Part shown: positions 12,776-14,908 of the stretch, piece after piece
How the letters are laid out: the number at the start of each line of letters is the position of its first letter
Position numbering within the stretch: position 1 is the stretch's first letter
Assembly: GCA_036502295.1 (NCBI GenBank)
Contig: DASXYU010000041.1
Location: forward strand, 1 to 14,908
Length of the DNA: 14,908 bases
Source of the DNA: DASXYU01 sp036502295
GTDB taxonomy: Bacteria > Actinomycetota > Actinomycetes > Mycobacteriales > Jatrophihabitantaceae
Direction of reading: 5' to 3'
Position numbers and translations under genes: made by a program
Notes under the pieces: generated by a model
What the model was told of the DNA's origin: nothing
Databases searched by the model: none
The model's input: only the letters and a program-made list of their open reading frames with translations

Positions 12776-13876
12776 ATGGTCGTCAGACCACAGCCTGTGG
12801 GCTGGATCAGGACGCCTGCCCTTGCCGCGCCCGCGGGTGATGTCATCAGCGACGTCCTCGTGGTGGTCCCATGGCATCGCAGGCGGATCCTGATGCTGCT
12901 GCTCGCGGTGGGTCTGGCGGGAAGCGCCAGTGCTGTGCTCGCGACCGGCACCGCCGATCTGAACGACTGGCTGATCCGCGCCGGCGACGCACTGGTCCGG
13001 CTTCGATGGCCGTTCCTGGCCCCTGTGCTGCTGTTCGCCGCGACGCACTACGCGGCTTCTGCGGTCGGGCTGCGGGCCGCCGCCGGAGTGCCCATGCGTT
13101 TCGGCACCACCGTTGCCGTGCAACTCGCGGCGGCGGCGGCGAACCGCCTCACCGTGGCGGGCATCGGCGCGGCCGCTGTGAACACCCGCTATCTCACCCG
13201 CTCGGGCCTTCGACTGCCGGCGGCGCTGTCGTCGATGACGGCGCTCGGGATGTTCGGCCTCGCCGCCAAGACGCTGACCCTGCTCGCCATCGTCTTCGCC
13301 GGCAGCGCACTTGGCCTGGGTGACGGGACCACGCAACTCACGCTGGTCGGCCATCACCTCTCCCACATGCTTGCCCCGCTGGAGCGGACGTACGTCTGGG
13401 GGCCCATTCTTGGGCTCGCGGCCGTCCTCACCACGATCTTCGTCTGGCGCGGGGCTCACGGCCGACACCTACGCCGCTTCATGGAGTTCAAACACGGTTT
13501 CTGGGCGCCGGTGCGTGCTCTGCTGCGCGACCCGCGTCGTCTCGCGCTGCTGACGGGCGCATCGGCCGGGACGACGCTGATGCTCGGGTTCGCCTTCATC
13601 GCCTGCACCCACGTCGTCGCGGGCGTCCATCCGAGCGCCAGCCTCAGCGGCCTCTTGATCGCCTACATGCTGGGTGGCGCCGTGGGCACGGCCACTCCGC
13701 TGCCCGGCGGCCTCGGGGCGACCGAGGCGGCGCTCACCGCGATGCTCGTCGCGAACCACGTTCCTGCGAGCCACGCGCTGCAGGTCGTCCTGCTTTTCCG
13801 AGTCGTCACGTTCTGGCTGCCCGCGGTCATCGGCCTGCTCGCCTCCAGGCAGTTGGTGCGTCGCCGCGTCCTGTGA
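12776..13876 (+). CDS. YbhN/lysylphosphatidylglycerol-synthase-type transmembrane protein
   Basis: This 366-residue membrane protein matches the flippase-like transmembrane region of lysylphosphatidylglycerol synthases (UPF0104/YbhN family). It lacks the catalytic synthetase domain. The diagnostic segment is near the C-terminus: LLIAYMLGGAVGTATPLPGGLGATEAALTAML, with PLPGGLGATEAAL the family signature. I see about eight hydrophobic helices, the first at LMLLLAVGLAGSASAVL. It may move a lipid or an isoprenoid-linked substrate across the membrane; the substrate is unknown. The ATG at 12776 is selected because AGGAGG precedes it by six bases; a GTG at 12737 would add 13 residues. It is divergent from the ACT-domain gene and ends 20 bases before gatC, which seems to have its own promoter. 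Confidence 0.87.
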   Translation: MVVRPQPVGWIRTPALAAPAGDVISDVLVVVPWHRRRILMLLLAVGLAGSASAVLATGTADLNDWLIRAGDALVRLRWPFLAPVLLFAATHYAASAVGLRAAAGVPMRFGTTVAVQLAAAAANRLTVAGIGAAAVNTRYLTRSGLRLPAALSSMTALGMFGLAAKTLTLLAIVFAGSALGLGDGTTQLTLVGHHLSHMLAPLERTYVWGPILGLAAVLTTIFVWRGAHGRHLRRFMEFKHGFWAPVRALLRDPRRLALLTGASAGTTLMLGFAFIACTHVVAGVHPSASLSGLLIAYMLGGAVGTATPLPGGLGATEAALTAMLVANHVPASHALQVVLLFRVVTFWLPAVIGLLASRQLVRRRVL

Positions 13877-13884
13877 GGCACCAA

Positions 13885-13890
13885 TAGACT
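13885..13890 (+). promoter_or_regulatory. Putative -10 box and leaderless start for gatCA
   Basis: TAGACT is followed by six bases (TGGGAC) and the GTG at 13897. The layout is the same as at ligA and would give a leaderless gatC message. No Shine-Dalgarno sequence precedes the GTG. No clear -35. Confidence 0.45.
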
Positions 13891-13896
13891 TGGGAC

Positions 13897-14202
13897 GTGT
13901 CTGACGCTCACATCTCCCGCGACGACGTCGCGCATCTGGCGAAATTGGCCCGCTTGGCCGTCTCCGAGGAGGAGCTGGACACTTTCGCCTCCCAACTCGA
14001 CGTGATCATCGGCGCCGTCGCCCGCGTCGGCGAACTCGACGTCAGTGCCGTCGAACCGATGTCGCACGCGGTGGCGATGACCAATGTCTTCCGCCCCGAC
14101 GAGGTCCGCCCCTCCCTTCCGATCGCGGACGTCCTCGCCGGCGCGCCTGCGGTCGAGGACGAGAAGTTCCGCGTCCCGCGCATCCTCACGGAAGAGGGCT
14201 GA
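13897..14202 (+). CDS. gatC: Asp-tRNA(Asn)/Glu-tRNA(Gln) amidotransferase subunit C
   Basis: A 101-residue subunit of the GatCAB complex, which amidates misacylated Glu-tRNA(Gln) and, where needed, Asp-tRNA(Asn). GatC is a small belt protein that holds GatA and GatB together. The family pattern is visible from end to end: HISRDDVAHLAKLARLAVSEEELDTFASQLD at the N-terminus, NVFRPDEVRPSL in the middle, and VEDEKFRVPRIL at the C-terminus. Length is standard. The start is GTG 13897, giving MSDAHISRDDVAHLAKLARL. gatA starts two bases after the stop, so the two are in one operon. Confidence 0.96.
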   Translation: MSDAHISRDDVAHLAKLARLAVSEEELDTFASQLDVIIGAVARVGELDVSAVEPMSHAVAMTNVFRPDEVRPSLPIADVLAGAPAVEDEKFRVPRILTEEG

Positions 14203-14204
14203 GC

Positions 14205-14908
14205 ATGTCCGACGTCATCAAGCTCACTGCCGCCGACACCGCCGCGAAGATCGCCTCGGGTGAGGTGAGCGCCGTCGAGGTGGCGCAGGCGCATCTTGAC
14301 CGTGTCGCCGCCGTCGAGCCGAAGGTGAACGCATTCCTGTATGTCGACGCCGAGGGGGCGCTTGCCGCCGCGAAGGCGGTCGACGCCAAGCGCGCGGCGG
14401 GTGAGGCCCTCGGTCCTCTTGCCGGCGTACCGCTCGCGCTGAAGGACGTCGTCGTCACCAAGGGCATCCCCACCACTTCGGGCAGCAAGATCCTCGAGGG
14501 CTGGATTCCGCCGTACGACGCCACCATCACCACGAAGATGAAGGACGCCGGGATCGTCATCCTCGGTAAGACCAACATGGACGAATTCGCCATGGGGTCC
14601 TCCACCGAGAACTCGGCGTTCGGCCCGACGCACAACCCGTGGAACCTCAGCAAGATCCCGGGTGGTTCCTCGGGTGGCTCCTCTGCGGCGGTTGCGGCCT
14701 TCGAGGCGCCGCTGTCGATCGGCACCGACACCGGTGGCTCTATCCGCCAGCCCGCTGCGGTCACCGGAATCGTCGGGCACAAGCCCACCTACGGCGCGGT
14801 GAGCCGCTACGGTCTCATCGCTTTCTCCTCCTCGCTCGATCAGGCCGGCCCCTTCGCGCGGACCGTCCTGGACACCGCACTGCTCTTCGAGACGATCGCC
14901 GGGCACGA
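14205..14908 (+). CDS. gatA: Asp-tRNA(Asn)/Glu-tRNA(Gln) amidotransferase subunit A, N-terminal part
   Basis: The glutaminase/amidase subunit of GatCAB, which releases ammonia from glutamine for tRNA amidation. Only the first 234 residues of a protein of about 490 are present, because the window ends inside the gene. The amidase-signature triad is visible: K80 in PLALKDVVVTKG, the cis-serine S155 in PGGSSGGSSAAV, and the nucleophile S179 in GTDTGGSIRQPAA. These line up one residue off the S. aureus GatA triad (K79, S154, S178) as I recall it. AGREEX-type alternatives such as plain amidases are unlikely, given NMDEFAMGSSTENSAFGPTHNPW and the adjacent gatC. An oddity is IVGHKPTYG, where the family usually has a hydrophobic or valine residue before KPTYG. 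AGAGGG ends six bases before the ATG. Confidence 0.96.
   Translation, partial: MSDVIKLTAADTAAKIASGEVSAVEVAQAHLDRVAAVEPKVNAFLYVDAEGALAAAKAVDAKRAAGEALGPLAGVPLALKDVVVTKGIPTTSGSKILEGWIPPYDATITTKMKDAGIVILGKTNMDEFAMGSSTENSAFGPTHNPWNLSKIPGGSSGGSSAAVAAFEAPLSIGTDTGGSIRQPAAVTGIVGHKPTYGAVSRYGLIAFSSSLDQAGPFARTVLDTALLFETIAGH

Overview
The window is high-GC, densely coding DNA from an actinomycete. The evidence is the codon bias, the gene families and the gene order. A run of genes in the order etfA, cysteine desulfurase, mnmA, MetE-like gene, ligA, ACT-domain gene (opposite strand), gatC, gatA matches, as I remember it, the Mycobacterium tuberculosis neighbourhood Rv3028c to Rv3011c. The relative orientations match too, but different accessory genes lie in between. 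A methyl-accepting chemotaxis protein suggests a motile, non-mycobacterial genus. I cannot resolve the genus from the sequence.

Layout. Positions 1-59 are a perfect fold-back inverted repeat, and the EtfA reading frame stops looking like EtfA inside its left arm. This is probably a contig-end artefact. The 3' end of etfA and its terminator follow (to 218). Next come a ribbon-helix-helix/PIN (VapBC-type) toxin-antitoxin pair (254-870), a hairpin-led MFS transporter (1002-2408), and a tight operon of cysteine desulfurase, mnmA and a zinc-site MetE-like protein (2414-5761). After these are a small DUF6458-like membrane protein (5791-6045), a 57-residue unrecognised small protein (6097-6270), convergent uppP (7187-6267) and ligA (7295-9367). 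A minus-strand block follows: a nucleotidyltransferase with an overlapping HTH regulator (a toxin-antitoxin-like pair, 10159-9364), a chemoreceptor (11819-10212) and an ACT-domain protein (12591-11941). The plus strand resumes with a YbhN/LPG-synthase-type membrane protein (12776-13876), gatC (13897-14202) and the start of gatA (14205 to the window end).

How the genes fit together. The cysteine desulfurase probably donates sulfur to MnmA for 2-thiolation of tRNA wobble uridine. GatC and GatA are subunits of the tRNA-dependent amidotransferase. LigA serves replication and repair, and UppP recycles the undecaprenyl carrier for the cell wall. This housekeeping frame is interrupted by two compact toxin-antitoxin-like cassettes and by the MFS transporter, the chemoreceptor and the YbhN-like gene.

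The most unusual structures are: a 14-bp tandem duplication at the mnmA start that leaves a five-codon decoy ORF; a triplicated 15-bp in-frame repeat inside mnmA; hairpins at the start of the MetE-like gene and ahead of the MFS gene; a palindromic operator-like site on the -10 box of the HTH/nucleotidyltransferase pair; a recurring TANNNT-N6/7-start-codon arrangement consistent with leaderless transcripts; and two convergent gene pairs that share a CTAG stop. No tRNA, rRNA, CRISPR array or insertion sequence was seen. No gene-free stretch exceeds 300 bases; the longest, about 184 bases, is at 12592-12775.
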